Below are positions 47,101 to 61,200 of a stretch of DNA of 64,000 bases, in pieces. How positions within the stretch are numbered: the first letter of the stretch is position 1; each line of letters starts with the position of its first letter. The stretch covers positions 26,951,720 through 27,015,719 of the forward strand of contig NC_092358.1 in assembly GCF_030848805.1 (NCBI RefSeq), in the 5' to 3' direction. The position numbers were made by a program, and so were the translations under genes. The notes beneath the pieces are model-generated. The model did not search any database and was not told where the DNA came from. It saw only the letters and a list, made by a program, of their open reading frames with translations. Origin of the DNA: Temnothorax longispinosus (Eukaryota > Arthropoda > Insecta > Hymenoptera > Formicidae).

Positions 47101-49679
47101 TATATGAGTGTAATTTTTTATTCCATTGAGTTTGCCTTAGAAAAAGAAAATTTAATTCTTCTTCAACAATGGAATAAATTAGAAACTATAAAATTGAAGA
47201 TAATCTTTTAGACGTTTCAAATTATATAATTTCTTTCTTATTATTTTATATTTGTATGGCTTGAATTAAAATTCTTTGCTCAAGAAAGAATAAAAATAAT
47301 TAGTTGCCATATTCAGCTACGAATTTTTTTCAGATAATATACAAGTGTTGTCGCTGATCGCCATCTCCTTGGGCCTTGTAAATGTAGGCTCGGGAGACTC
47401 CGATGTATCTTCAGCTATCCTGTTAAAATTACTGGGACTGTCAATGAAGGAACTCGTTGTCACGCATTCCAGGTATTAATTATGTTTATGGACAATGTAA
47501 GAAAGTAACTATTATACATACATATATAATGTTATATATAAAGTGTACGCGAATATACAAGGAAGCGAATATATAGCGGGCGATATATCCTGAATAATTT
47601 CTTTTTTCACGCAGATTTTTGGCGCTAGCCCTAGGAATGATTTATATGGGAACCCGGGATGCCATAGAAACGCCATCCGCAGCGCTCGAAGCTCTGCCGG
47701 AACCATACAATTTTGCTTCGCAAACTATGCTACAAGTAAAATTAAACTGCTACGATTTTATGCAAAAATAATCTCGTGAAAAATTCCTTACAGTCTGAAA
47801 TAGCAAAAGTTGCTGTTAGACTCGCGTAATTTTCACGAAAAGCGCGTCGTAAAATTTAATATAATTCGAACTTGATAAAAGCGATTCTGTTAGATTTGCG
47901 CGTACGCGGGTACTGGCGACGTATTGATAGTGCAAGAACTATTAAGAATCTGCTCGGAAGCGACCGAGGAAGTGACGAGCGCGAAAACGACACCCGACAA
48001 TACCCCGATACCAAGCTGCTGCGATCAAAGAAGACCACAAAGTAGCCCTACCAAGTTAGAAAAGAATAAAAAAAACAACAGTCAAACCGACGATTCTGCT
48101 AAGTAAGTGTCGCTGATAAAATTGAAGATAAAAGTGAAAGTAAAAAATGTTAAATCAAATATTAAAAAATAGCAATATAAAAACGTAAATAAATAAATTA
48201 ACTCTTTAATAGATGCAGTTTGAGAGAAAAATTTTGTTGTTGAATGCGTTATTGCACACTTAATGCTAAATAATTAATTTATGATCAAAAGGATAATCAG
48301 TGACATATATTAATTTCAGGGACGTTGGAACACCGCAGGCTATAGCATCTCTTGGAGTAGGTGTAGTGGGACTTGGAGAAGGAAAAGAAAACTCGAGGAT
48401 CTTTGGTCAGGTCAGGAAATAAGTCCGCACGACTCCTCAATAAACCGTGATGGATATTTATGGGGATGTTCCTATCTAGAGCAGGAAGGGGATAAAGGAA
48501 CATTAAAATCTCAATTTATCTTAATTAATATTTATGGGCTCCTATAGTTCATTCATACTGCAATTTAAGAGACTTATCGTCTCTGTCTCTTTATGGGATA
48601 GAACTAGGAGCGGAAGATCAGTTAAAAGTGTAGTCAACTATTATTTATTATGGGAACTGCTCTTTGTCCTCTGAATCCTCACCATTATTACGCTGTCTAA
48701 CAAACGTAGGTCGGAAGATATGGTCCAACGCCAGCGCGACGCGCTATGCCCCTCGCGTTGGCCTTATCTTCTCTGTCAAACGCCGATCCAGCGGTCTTGG
48801 ATGTGTTAAACAAGTACAGCCACGACCACGACGCCGAGGTCGCCCTGAATGCGATCTTCGCCCTCGGCCTGGTAGGCGCCGGTACCAACAACGCACGACT
48901 GGCGACGATGTTGAGACAGCTGGCGGCTTATTACGCGAAAAATCCGTCGCACCTGTTCCTCGTACGCATTTCTCAGGGTTTAGTACACCTGGGCAAGGTA
49001 AAGGTCTCGATAAGATGGCTTCGATAAGGGTGCTTATAATTATGTAGTCAATAAACAAACGGATGATAACGATATCAATAAAGCAACAAATGTTCTGACA
49101 AATCAGCTCTCCTCTCTTTAAATGTAGAATAAAAGTTAATCGTTCTATTCCAGTTGCACTATTATATTTTTCCTTTCAGGGCACTTTATCTTTATCACCC
49201 TTGCGGTATGGTTCGAAAGTTTTAGACTACACCGCCCTGGCTGGTCTGATGGTTGTTCTGGTTGCTTGTTTAGACTGCAGGAATCTTATATTATCTCAGT
49301 CTCACTATTTAATGTACTGCTTGGCAGTCGCGATGGAGCCAAGGTGGCTAGTCACCGTGGATGAAAATCTTAAGGTGTGCAAAGGGATTATCCAAATTCC
49401 AGATTACCCAGATTATAAAATATATAGATATTCTAGGCTTAGAAATGACGTTTTCCCAATACTTCACAGAATTTGCCGGTGTCAGTGAGAGTCGGTCAAA
49501 ACGTGGACGTTGTAGGGAAAGCAGGTAATCCGAAATCCATTGTCGGTGGTCATGTACAAACCACACCAGTGTTGCTGTGCGCGGGCGAAAAGGCGGAAAT
49601 AGTGTCGGACCAATATGAGCCGCTCTCCAGTGTGCTGGAGGGTTTCGTGATCCTTCGCGAAAAAGTAATTCCACATTAG
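44101..49679 (+). CDS. 26S proteasome subunit Rpn1/PSMD2-like
   Basis: Intact 15-exon gene, 894 aa, for the large non-ATPase subunit of the 19S base that docks ubiquitin-like receptors. Exons: 44101-44136, 44273-44329, 44501-44859, 45057-45233, 45528-45714, 46146-46442, 46588-46670, 46838-47073, 47334-47472, 47615-47735, 47894-48102, 48320-48410, 48710-48997, 49180-49374, 49470-49679. Conserved: [133 protein letters not shown]. Proteasome/cyclosome repeats span roughly residues 400-790. The intron after 47073 must use a GC donor (AG/GCAAGT); a GT donor brings a stop. Odd points: the lysine/glutamate-rich stretch of canonical Rpn1 is replaced by a Thr/Pro/Asn-rich linker in exon 11, and the conserved NP-Y C-terminus is missing (ends REKVIPH). 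Reads as a divergent paralogue, but could be the sole copy. Confidence 0.92.
47074..47333 (+). other. GC-AG intron of the Rpn1-like gene
   Basis: Exon 8 ends ...GATGAGCAAG, followed by GCAAGTAACA, the standard GC-donor consensus. The nearby GT (47078-47079) would give phase 2 and an immediate stop with the next exon, while the GC site gives D-N-I-Q-V-L in frame. Confidence 0.8.
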
Positions 49680-52295
49680 TCTTGCACCCTGCGGCGCTTC
49701 TATTCGTGATTTAACATGTAAATCTTTCACAGCAGGCTGTAGCGAGTTAAAAAGCTCCAAGTTTGATATTCTGCGGTAGTTCCTTTGAATTACCTTTAGA
49801 CGGATTGCTTTTGCCGGAGAACGATGCCAGCAAACACCTGCGAGCAAATAGGAATCTTTCCCCACGGATCTACATGAAACAGATCAAGGAACGGAAGACT
49901 TGTGCGTGTAGTCTTTGTTGCGGGATATAAGCTGCTCGGTCATTAATGCAATAGTGGCAGCAACGTATGTTAGCTTTTTTATGTTTTGCATTTATTTAAC
50001 TTTAGGGACTAGCGGAAGCAATGTGCTCTATACAACAGAAACATACATTGGTTCGCATTGCACAGTGGGGACAACAACGTTGCGCCATGATCAAGAGTGC
50101 GATTGTACACAAAATCAATAGGATCCGACGCGAGACTTACATATAAGAACAAAATAAAAAAGAATTATACGAATACATTTTACACGAACAAAGTATATTT
50201 GTAAGAAAAAAAAGAAAAGAAAGAGATTTTACAGCGATGTCGATCTCAAACGACATCGAGGTAACGAAATAATCATTCAATTGTGTGTTAGCGATCATGG
50301 AGCACGTCGGATTTTCTTCGTGACGAAGCTTACCGAAGGCAACACAAAGATTCCAAAGACACTTGAAAGATCGTCGTAAAGGATCGTCGCTTTGAAGGGA
50401 TCCAGAATGTGTTGCCTCGGTAGGAATTGTGAATCTTACACAAAGCATGTATAGGTCGCTTTATAAGACTAACGATTCCTCTCTCTCCCTCACAAATTGT
50501 CCCACGACATTAATTTGTTAGGCACATGACTTAAGGTAAGGGGGGCGAAATGTGTGGATAATAAAACGCAGCTGATTTGATAAAATGTCGCACGCGCGTC
50601 GGTAGCAAAGTAGTTCGGTGACTTCGTTCGAACGAAGCGTGTCAATCTTATTGCACGCATGCATATCCAAATACGTAGTAAACTCATCTAGATATATAAT
50701 AATCATACGGCGTAACAGTCGGAACTTCGATACGTCGAGTTTCTCACCTATATATGAAAATTCAACTTTATTCGCTTTGCATAAATCTGCTCTATTCAAT
50801 AGACGCGTGTACGTCCAGTATTAGCTTAACTGCTGGATCTATTACTTCGAAATTTTTTAATTCTGTGCAGGACCTAATTTAAGGGTGGAGGACGATCGCT
50901 ACGATATCTACAAAATTAAAGTTTTCGCTTAATTAGTAATAATAATTAATGAAATTATCACTTATATATTATTCTGAGAGTAGCATGAAATATAATGAGA
51001 TACGCGATAAGAGTGGTTTATGCATCCCGCATAAAATGCATCTCTTTTTAGTTTCAAGTATTGGAAATTTTCTTTTTGGTATATATTATAAATAAGCGCT
51101 TCCATTTAAAAAATGTTAAGAATCACTACCCCCGTTCTAAATAGATGAATATGAATATAAGATTAAAAAATTTGTCTTATGCCACTTCTAAAATATTGCG
51201 AAAATTGCTACAAATTGAATGTGACAATAAATCCGTGTATGATTAAAATGTGATAAAACACCTTCCATGTTATTGCTAGATCCACCACAACTATAAATTT
51301 GGTCCTGATTTTCTTATTTATACTCTAATGTAGAGTGATCGAGTGATTATAGAAGTCTATCGCAATCCGCACCGCAGAGCGTTTCTTTAGTTAATACATC
51401 ACGGATAATTAAAAGGATAAAGACAAATTGATATCTTCTCACACAAGGGCATCGTATTTGCGCGCAAGCTACATTATAAAATAATCCTTGTCGCAGAGTA
51501 AGTTAAAAAGTGACAAATCACACGCAAATCGTCCGATTAATCAGTGCAATCGCACCATTCAGCAAGCTGGGCTCACCTACTCTTAGTTCTTCATGTTGCA
51601 CATAGTAAAATATAATATTAATAATAATATTAATAGTAGTTAAAAATTAATAATAATGATAAATCCTACATAGAGTAGCGTTTTTTTCCTTGCGTCGTAA
51701 TCTTCCACAAAGTTAATATGTATGTATGCGATTTAGCGAATACGCGGTTATGTACTTTGAAACTTTCCTAGCTGCTCCCTCACGCTTTTCGATTTCTCGA
51801 TTAACTTCTTATTTACAATAGCAAATTGTATTAAGAGTTTTAATCGTAATCTCTTGTATTTGATTATCTTCTCCCCTATACGTTAATATCAACTGTCATT
51901 GCGTATTCAACGTGTATGAGTGAAACCAAGTCACGATAGAGCTCCGAATGATGGAACTTGGAAACGACTACGTCGCTAAACAGATCGGGTCATAGATAAA
52001 GCTGCCTGTGGATTCGTTGCTGCGAGAAAAAAATTGACGACAAGTGGCAGTGCTTCCGCATCATTATATGTGTGTTGTGTGCGTATGCGTATGCGTCTGG
52101 GTCGCGTGCGCCCTAGTCTAGAGGAGCTCTCATTTTTGCGAGCACACGTCGGCCGGCAGATATTCGCAATGGTTGTCGAACACATTTTTTTTCTCCGCGA
52201 TGCACCTACCCACGCAGTAGGAATGTACGGTCCGTACCGCAGTAACGCAATCGCGACACGATGCGATGTGTAATAAGCAAATTGTGTGGCGTGAA
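49680..52295. other. Intergenic region between convergent genes
   Basis: Should contain the 3' UTR of the Rpn1-like gene (a possible AATAAA at 50153-50158) and, on the minus strand, the 3' UTR of the abLIM gene below its stop at 52296. One TTTATT at 50767-50772 would be a distal signal for the latter. No other gene is recognised; open frames here have no family resemblance. Confidence 0.5.
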
Positions 52296-55200
52296 TTAAA
52301 AGAGACGGGCACGTCTTTTGATTTCATTGCGACGCCACTGTGGCAGTCTGTAGAATTCCGCTCGGGAGCACTGTAGAACAGCTTCGAATTCCGCATCGGA
52401 GAGGTGTCGCTAAAAAAGGAAGAATTCGGGTTATTTTTATTACGTTGTTGCCATTAATGGTTGTTGTATCAATTAATCTCAATAAATAACGCGATGAGAA
52501 GAAACGGAGAATATTTTCATTCTCAATAATAAAACATTATTATACAATAGCGTTATATTGTAAATTTACAATATTATTTATATGAAGAGATTAAGCAATA
52601 TTTCAATTTAATAGCTCGCAGCTAGCACCCACCTCGAGATTGCAACGATCCACGTCAGCTGGCAGCCTGTAGTTGGTGATAACAAGTAAATGGTAGGGAT
52701 AAAGCTTGGGTGGTTCGGTTGGCGCAGCCCCCATGTCCGGCAGCGATCTTCTTACGTGGTGACCCCCGTGGTGGCCTCCAACAACCGAACCTAGGCCACC
52801 CGTATACGTGGTGGACGATGGAAGGATTCCACCATCATTCTGCACCACAATCACACAAAATTATGAGTTACATTAGGGTAAACGGATGCGAATAGTACGA
52901 AAATGATATGGACGATGCGAGAAAGATGTAAGGGGTTGCATTCTTCGAATCATCAAAATAAATTTGAATAAGGAAAAATTCGTCAGATAAGATTTTTATA
53001 AAGTAACTCGATTTTATAGTGAATGTAAGTTTGGTAAAAACTCGTAAAATGCAACAAGATCTCTCCAGATGTATGCATATATTTCAATTAAAAATTTCCA
53101 TTGTCATGCATCCCCTAAGAATATCCTTGTCCACGCCTTAAATAGTAAACACATTCTTTACACACTACAAAACTGTTATACTCTCGCTGCATAATAATGA
53201 ATAATATGATTAACAAATTTCTTTTATATATATGTACGAATTCGTATGACTCAATAGACTGCTTCAAAATACTGATGTCCAGTTACTAAAAGTATATCGA
53301 TTTCATTCTTAAAATATTTGGAGTATACTAATTTAGTTGAAATGGACTGAAGCGATCATCTTATGTGCAAGCAGTTAAATTTCTTTTCAAAATTTACACA
53401 ATATACATATATACAATTTGTGATTTCTATATAAACGATGCTATCTGTATCTACTATACAGCTATAATCTTTCAAGTGCGAATAATGTATATACCATACA
53501 TGCATTTCTTATAATTGGAAAATAGTTTTGTATGAAAGAAATGTTTCTATTATATATAAACACATTTTAACACGTGAAATATTTAAATACTGAACAAATG
53601 TGCTATTAACAATGACATGTATAATATTGAATAATCCATTTTTACAAAAAATGACATAATTTCATATTAATGATAATGCATTAAATTTCTGATGTGATAA
53701 TATCAGTTTCTTGTGTTATCTTCAAAATTATATTAAATAAATTATGCAAATAAGTTACATAAAAAAGATTCAATTATTTCCGTTTCTCAAACCCACGAAT
53801 ATAAAAAAAACGGGCTAATTAAAAGCTAGGCGTGGTAAATAATGCGTGAAAGTTGTTTTAAAATTTTTACATATTTTTCAACCTTGGTGAACTGCGCCGA
53901 CTAAATTGTCAGACTTGCAACACAGCTTTGGGATTGGAGTAATAAAATCCCCTCCCTCCCCCTAATTAAATCAAAACGATACCAAGGTTAAAGAATGTGT
54001 AAAAATTTAAAAATAACTTTCGCGCATTATTTACCGCGCCTAACTTTTAATTAGCCAGTTTTTTTTTATATTCGTGGATTTCCAATGGAGCCTATACTTC
54101 GAATTTCAAAATTAAAAATTTTCACAAAATAAATTATGTTATATTAAAACTCTGTCCATAAAGCTAAATAGTGCAAATTGGATTTAAATAATTCAATTAA
54201 TTAACTAACTTAACTTAATTAAAAAGTGGAGAAACTTACGATAAATCGAATATGCAACATAGAGCAAATTAAAAGTGAGTACAGATGATAAAAATGCAGA
54301 ACTCAAAATAACAGCAAAATGTACAGCATGCATGCATACTCATTATACAGCATTATATACAGAATATATAATTACATCGTAATAAGGACAAGTAGCAAAT
54401 TAAGTATAATCATACAAATATGTATAAATAATATGCATATACACATCGCAAATTTTTCAAACGTACGAACTGTACTGTCTTGTTTCTCTAGACGAATGTG
54501 TGCAGTTAATGCAACACATCTGCAATTATAGAGACGTGCTAAAATGTTAAATAAAATTACATTTGCTTAAACTCCATTTATTAGAATAATCAAATTGGAT
54601 ACCACATACAATTAAAAAATATATATATATTTGCTGAATCTTTCTGCCTTTAAAATTAAAGAAAAAACTTATTCACTTTTCGACAAATTAAAACTTATTT
54701 AATAACTTACAAAATTAACAATAATTATATTAATATAGAAAGAGATTTAATGTGTAGTATGACTCAAATTGTTCTGATAAACGAAGTTCTATTTGTGATG
54801 CAAAAACAAGCTACAAACCATGCTAATTCGCCGGGAGTAGTATGGGGCTGTGGTACATACCAATGCCCGTCGATCCACATCCGTGATGCTGCCTGTTGAT
54901 ACTAAAATTGGGGAAAAATGTGAAAGAAAACCATATCAAACCATGTTGCACAAACCATTTCCTATGCTAACTACAATCTGTTTTTCACCAATCATGTTTG
55001 CCTTTCATTACCTGCCTATATATTTCACAATTTATGTAGAAAAAATGCGCAGAGCAGCGCAAACGCAGCTATTTAATTACAAGTAAATAAGGTAATTCTG
55101 GAGACATGATTGTTTCATAATTCAATAAGTCTACTGCAAAATTTCCAGATTTATAGAAGGGTTGTCTAAAATCTGTAAGAATATGTCGACTACAAATTTT

Positions 55201-58200
55201 AATAATCGCATTATGTACATAATTTTTTATTCAATGGGTCAAAGAATATAATAGTGTAATTATAATTCTAATTTCTGGCCAAATGCAGAAAATACTAATA
55301 AGGATCGGAATCTCTATTTAACATTTCTGATACTTTCTTTGATATTTCCTGAATCGGTATAATTTATCTTATCGCTTTCTTTATCAATTCAGGCACATTG
55401 TAGATGACTACTAATCTCATAATTAATAATCAAACAAGTGCCACTATCACAGATCTTTAAATAGACAATGTTATACGATGGATGTACAGGCCAATGTACG
55501 ACGTACAACGTTTCACAGTGACAGTGCGATAACTCGCAGGGATGTTAGTAAAGCATGCGAGAACAAGGCAAAACGAAGTAGTGTATAAAGAAAATAATAA
55601 AGTGGAAGCGACGCGCTCGCAAAAATCGCCAGTAGCTCCATCACGAACTGTGCGCGGTGAGACAATGCGTGTGAATTTGAAATGTCTCGGGAATCGTGCG
55701 TCTTTTCCGAAACGTAAGCGTCTCGTAAAAGTCTCGTTATAAAAATTATCGAAACAATAATTTCTGCTATAAACGATTGGTAATTATATAGTTCTTGATA
55801 AATTAACTTCAGTTAATTTTAAACAAATTTTACCAGAATATTAATTTCAAATTAGAGAGACCAAGAGATTTAATATAAAAAATAAAACCACGCCAAATAA
55901 AATTTCCGTTAACAAGATACCAACTCCAGATCGAAATTATAAAGTTCTGTTTTGTCAGACGTGCCGAAACGTCTTAGATCAGCGCTGTTAGCGTAATCTT
56001 AGCTCAGTAGAAGCTGATAGAAGCGCTCGCTCGATTCACGATAGCATCGCAGGCACTGCATCTGTCTAATTTGCGAGCGCGTCAAGCTCGGGAAGCGTGA
56101 TGTAAACAGGTGAGAGAGCCAATGTATGTGCGATGGGGAACCGGCATCGGTTGGTCCCTCTCGTTTTACTCACTGTCCGACTTGCCAGACGAGAAGTCAG
56201 TGCTGTGCGTCTTGTCGCCCATCCCGCTGAAGGAATAGTCGCCCTAGACGACAGAAAAGCGTTATCTTAGAGAGGCGTGTTCCGCTCGGCCGTCGCGGAG
56301 TCGACTCTATGTATACTCTCTTCTATATACGTATTATTGCACTATCAGCGCGGTGCACGTCGCATCGCCGACTGTGACTTGCGGTGCAAGACTTACAGGG
56401 AGAGCAGACACGGAACCGCCGGTCGAGGAGAAGGTGTGACTTCGCGGTGCCAGACCGTACCCCGGCTTCGGGATGTGCCGAAGGGAGCTCACAACTGGTT
56501 TGCAAATCAGTCAATCGACAGGTGTTACTGATTAGTTTCAGCGGTGATTTCAATTCGCTCAATCTCCCATACGAATGCCCAACGTTCGCTTGCCAGATTT
56601 TTTTTGTACCCGTTAACTCTACCCGGAGTCATGTCGCTCCCTCATGTGTCCCAACCCAAGATCAACCACTATCAAGGGATTTCCCCTATCTTTGCGCTTC
56701 AACAATACATTCAGCACTTTGTGTTTTACAATGTTTTCGAATCCGGATTAATTTGATAAAAGACAGATATCCATCGATATACACGCGATATAATTCTATT
56801 ATGGATTGCTCAATTTTCCTATTCTTTTATTTTATATTATACATAATTATCTCTTATGCAATTAATAACTGAAATAAAATGTATATTTTTAATTAATAAA
56901 TAATTAAGAAAGGCACACATCAATCGTGTCATTAAATATATTCTACGGAATCTAATTGTTTTTAATTTTATCGCGTGTAACAAAGGATATCTGTGATAAT
57001 AATTTCAATTATATTATCGCACCCCCATCGGCAAACGGCGCTTAAAGATATCCGATAGTTTCGAGTGCACAAAAGCGATCACTCTCATTAAAGTAGAGTG
57101 TGCGAGGCAATTCGCGATTTAAAAAAACAGATACATAAAAAGCCAGCACCTCTGCGTGTAAGTACAATAGACTCGTCTCGTAAGCGCGCCCGCCGTGATG
57201 ACAAGTCAAAAGCTTTCCTTTCTTACTGAAAACGCAGACAGAAACGTGGATCTCGAAAAATAAAACGTAATATTTATACGTTATATTATTGCATAATTAC
57301 AATAAATGGGATGCATCTAAAATCATAGATATAGATGAACTACTCTCGTGTTATCAGAAATCTCAATTGAATGATGATCGTTGTTTCAATCTTAAGACGC
57401 AGCAATAACTATAAATTCTTATTTCTTCATCGGCAAATACATTTTACATGCCTAATTTACACGTGCACAATTTACAGTCCTTAATCGCGCAAAAAAAAAA
57501 AAAAAGAATCACGTAATATAACGCTGAAACTTTTTAAAATATGTATAAAGAAATTGAACTGGTAAGTCAGGAAGCTTAAATATGGAACTCAGAAATGGAT
57601 TTGATTTGACTTGGGACCAACGGCGGGCGAATTGGAAAGTTTTCGGACTCACCGAGTGATAGTGCCTAGTGGCGTTTGGAAGAGTGAAGGCGCGCTGAGT
57701 ACCAAGGGGTGGATAGTTTCTGGGAGCCGGGGAGCGCGCCGATGACCTCCCAACTGCCGCCCACGCAAACACAACACAAACACAAAAACACAAATAGAGA
57801 CACAATGATAATAGACGACAGGTAGTAGCATCGTGTAACTAACGTAGATTGCCGTGTCCTATTAAATCTAGAACGCCAACTGGGGACTGTTAGTGATTTT
57901 GTTACGTTAGTAGATTTCTTTATAATTTTTACAAACAAAAATCCAATCGAAAAGATTTTTGCTATTAAACATTTTATTGTAATTATTGAAAGTTGCAATA
58001 ATTAGTCAATTTTTGTATTATAAATAATCTCATCAATTCATAATAGTAATCTTTAATTGCCCTTTTCAATGTTGTTACGCTTTCGCAATGTTGTTTCTTA
58101 ATTATATAATATTTATTGCACAAAAATTGAATTACATTGAGCTGTCAAACGTTCCAGATTAGCGTTCTAAAATTAACTGTTGACCCAACATTGGAAGATA

Positions 58201-61200
58201 TACCGTGAAGCACAAAATTCTGTATATTTGTCAGAAAGCGAAGATGTGCGGTGCAGAAAAGAAATAATTATCATGCGCAATAAAACAAAACGACCGTGTT
58301 GTCAAATTATCTTCCAATATTGTAAATAAGATTCAAAAAATATCTAAAAACTAACTCTTCTTAAAAAAGCATTTTAATATTATAAATTTTTTAACAACTC
58401 AGTTGCCAATTATCAAAATTAAATCAGAGATTAGCTAGTAATTTTAAGTTATATTTGTCTTTAATAAAATAAAAGATAAAATAAGAAATTATAGAAACAG
58501 TTGTTTATAGTAAATATTCATATATCTTGTATTATTTTCGATTAAACGTTAACTTTGTATAAATTCAAACAGAATGATCACGATAGCGATTTAAATCTTA
58601 TTGAAGCATATAGAAAAGTGAAGAAAAATAATGATTTTTTAATTAATTTAAAATTCTATCTAAAAGTACGGTCGTGACGCGAAAATGAGAGTGATATGCA
58701 TGGGAGCAATATATGTGTCCGTGTATGATAAACTTCGTGGTCCCAAATAGCATGCAAGATATAGCAACAGAATCAATTACCTCGAGAAATGATTTCCAGG
58801 GCTAAAGATTGCAATGGCGATTTAATTGCTCGTTATTTCGAGGTATCGGTTGATGCGCCGTTCGCAGTTCGACAAGAAAAAAAAATGATAAGGCAAGCAG
58901 GTAAGGGACGACAACATGCATAGGCAGAATACATCACCTGTTGTATTAATTGGGCGCCCAATGTATGGTTTTTTGATGCTACACACACGCCACTTAAAAT
59001 AAAGTCCTGTTCTCGAGCGTTTCGTACTGTTATCATCGTTTGTTAATTAGCATGAAACCCTCCCACATTCATAGTTTGCATTGGCCGATTCGGTCGTTCG
59101 TTCCACATAGCAAACCCAAATTTCTTTTTTATCGATAAAATGAGACCATTTACGACCTCCCGCCCTGGGAAACCCCACTCTATCGAGACTCACAGTGTTC
59201 TCTAATTGATGTTACTTTAAACGGTAGAGTGGTATGTTAGTGTCATGTGCGAACGTGTGGACATGTATGAGATGATCGTTACTTATGTTAATAAGACAAT
59301 TACGAGTGGCGTTGCGTGGCGGACAAAAACTTACCGTTGTAGCTAGGCCCGCTAGATCTGTAGCTGAAGCCATCCTCATCCTCCCAAGGTCGTGCATGAT
59401 CGATATTCCGTGAAGGCGCTGTACAAAACATTCGTCGAATTATCTTCTACGTATTAAATGTGACACTGTTCATAGGTTTTCAAATCTAATAGTAAGTCTA
59501 AGAACAATATGTTTTCTTTAAAATATTGAACAGAACTAATTAGACAAGTAAAATAATTAAAAAAAATCTTCATATCAAAATACTAAAAATACAAAATTAA
59601 TTGTAACTTACATGCACCGACGGGACTCTCGTAGCGCAATCGGTACGTTGGTTCCCTGGCGGCAGACGGTGTCCTCGAGGCATTTCTGGGATCGACGTTC
59701 GCAGCCCTGTGTCTCAAATTCTCCCGATCTTTTTCGCGATCATGCAGGAATACCTTAGCTATTCCCGTGTCGATTTTGCTCAATTCATCCTGTTCTTTTT
59801 TTAATTTCTGCTCCGCCTCCTTGATATATGTTTTGTTATCCACATCATCCTCATCATCAGATGCAGGTACTCCCTGAATTAGAAGCAAACATTGAAAAGT
59901 TAATTAATCATTAATAATATTTAGCATCACGTAAGAATTAATGAAAACGTGATATTTTATTATTTTGAGGATTAAACGATAATATATCAGATAATACCTT
60001 GTAAGTGTCGGACCATCGTCTACGTCTCTCAGGATCAGTGTAAGGATATGGCGGAGCGGGGAAATCATCTCTTTCGATTGGTGGTTGTGCCCCCGGGGGT
60101 GGTTTCATGGCGTCCGGATAATGCGCTAGTTCTATCGGCTCATCGTTATCCACCTGGCTTGCCGGCGATTTCGGTCTGGTGTCGCTCAATGCATCGACCA
60201 AAGCTCTCATTCCTGATCTGCTGCTGCGTCCACCGCTGCTTCTTATCGAACGAGATGCTGTGAAACGAAGCAAACGTGTTCTCGTACTCATGAAAGTAAT
60301 TGACGAATTTACTCTGAAGAACGTAAATAAATTGACGAATCAGACGAACGATATAGAATAAAACGAAATATATTTCTTTGAAATATTTCATTAAAAAATC
60401 GAATATTTTAATAAATGTAATTTAGAAATTAAATGAATTGAAATTCCTGCTCCTGACATTCAAGATATAAAAAGGATGATTACATTAGACTATAGCACAG
60501 TTACATAGTCTTGTTCTATAATTATATAAATTCTATATCTAATCTCTAATAATTAAATTGAATACGTATATAAAAAAACTAACAGCTAGGTTTATGTATA
60601 TAAAAAAAACTTACAGCTAGGTCTATGAAAATGCGGGCTAGTGGGGGGTTTATCGTACGGTTGTATCGGACGTCTCAGATATCCTTGACTGGGCGTTTCA
60701 GTCAAGTATGAGTAAGTATAAATCCTAGACACATCTTCTGCCGGTCGTCCGTATTCTCGCAGGATCAGACCGGGGCTTCCAGTTCGAGCGGGATAATACT
60801 GAGGCAATCAATGTATTTTATTACACATGTAGTACAGTTTGCATTTTATATATCTAAATATTACTATCAATTATACAAAGTGCGTAGAAGAAATCGGATA
60901 AACAAAGTCTTCCTTAAAATAATTTGATTTTGATTTGAAATTCGTTTCTTTTGAAAGGAATTGATATTTTTGTGTTTTTATTCAAATTGCTGACGTACTT
61001 TGTATAGAAGAAAAAGCTCGTGCAAGGCGAGCAACACTCTGTCAAGAGAAACGCAATTTATATTGAGAATTTCTGAATTAAAAAAAAATACATTAATTTT
61101 CTTTCTCCGTTTATACATTTACATCTAAATAACGGTCGCTAATTCAAATGATTGACGACGCAATTAAATTTCTGATAGAAATCATTTTGTTAATGAAAAT

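Noticed and set aside
48664..49058. Long open frames overlapping Rpn1-like exon 13 in other frames and on the minus strand
   Set aside because: The exon frame shows clear Rpn1 conservation. The others are composition shadows of a GC-rich exon.
49348..49865. Minus-strand frames of 108 and 127 codons over the Rpn1-like 3' end
   Set aside because: Antisense to conserved coding sequence, with no family resemblance.
56384..56872. 162-codon plus-strand frame in an abLIM intron
   Set aside because: No protein resemblance; the second half is AT-rich low complexity; treated as part of the CpG-rich block finding instead.
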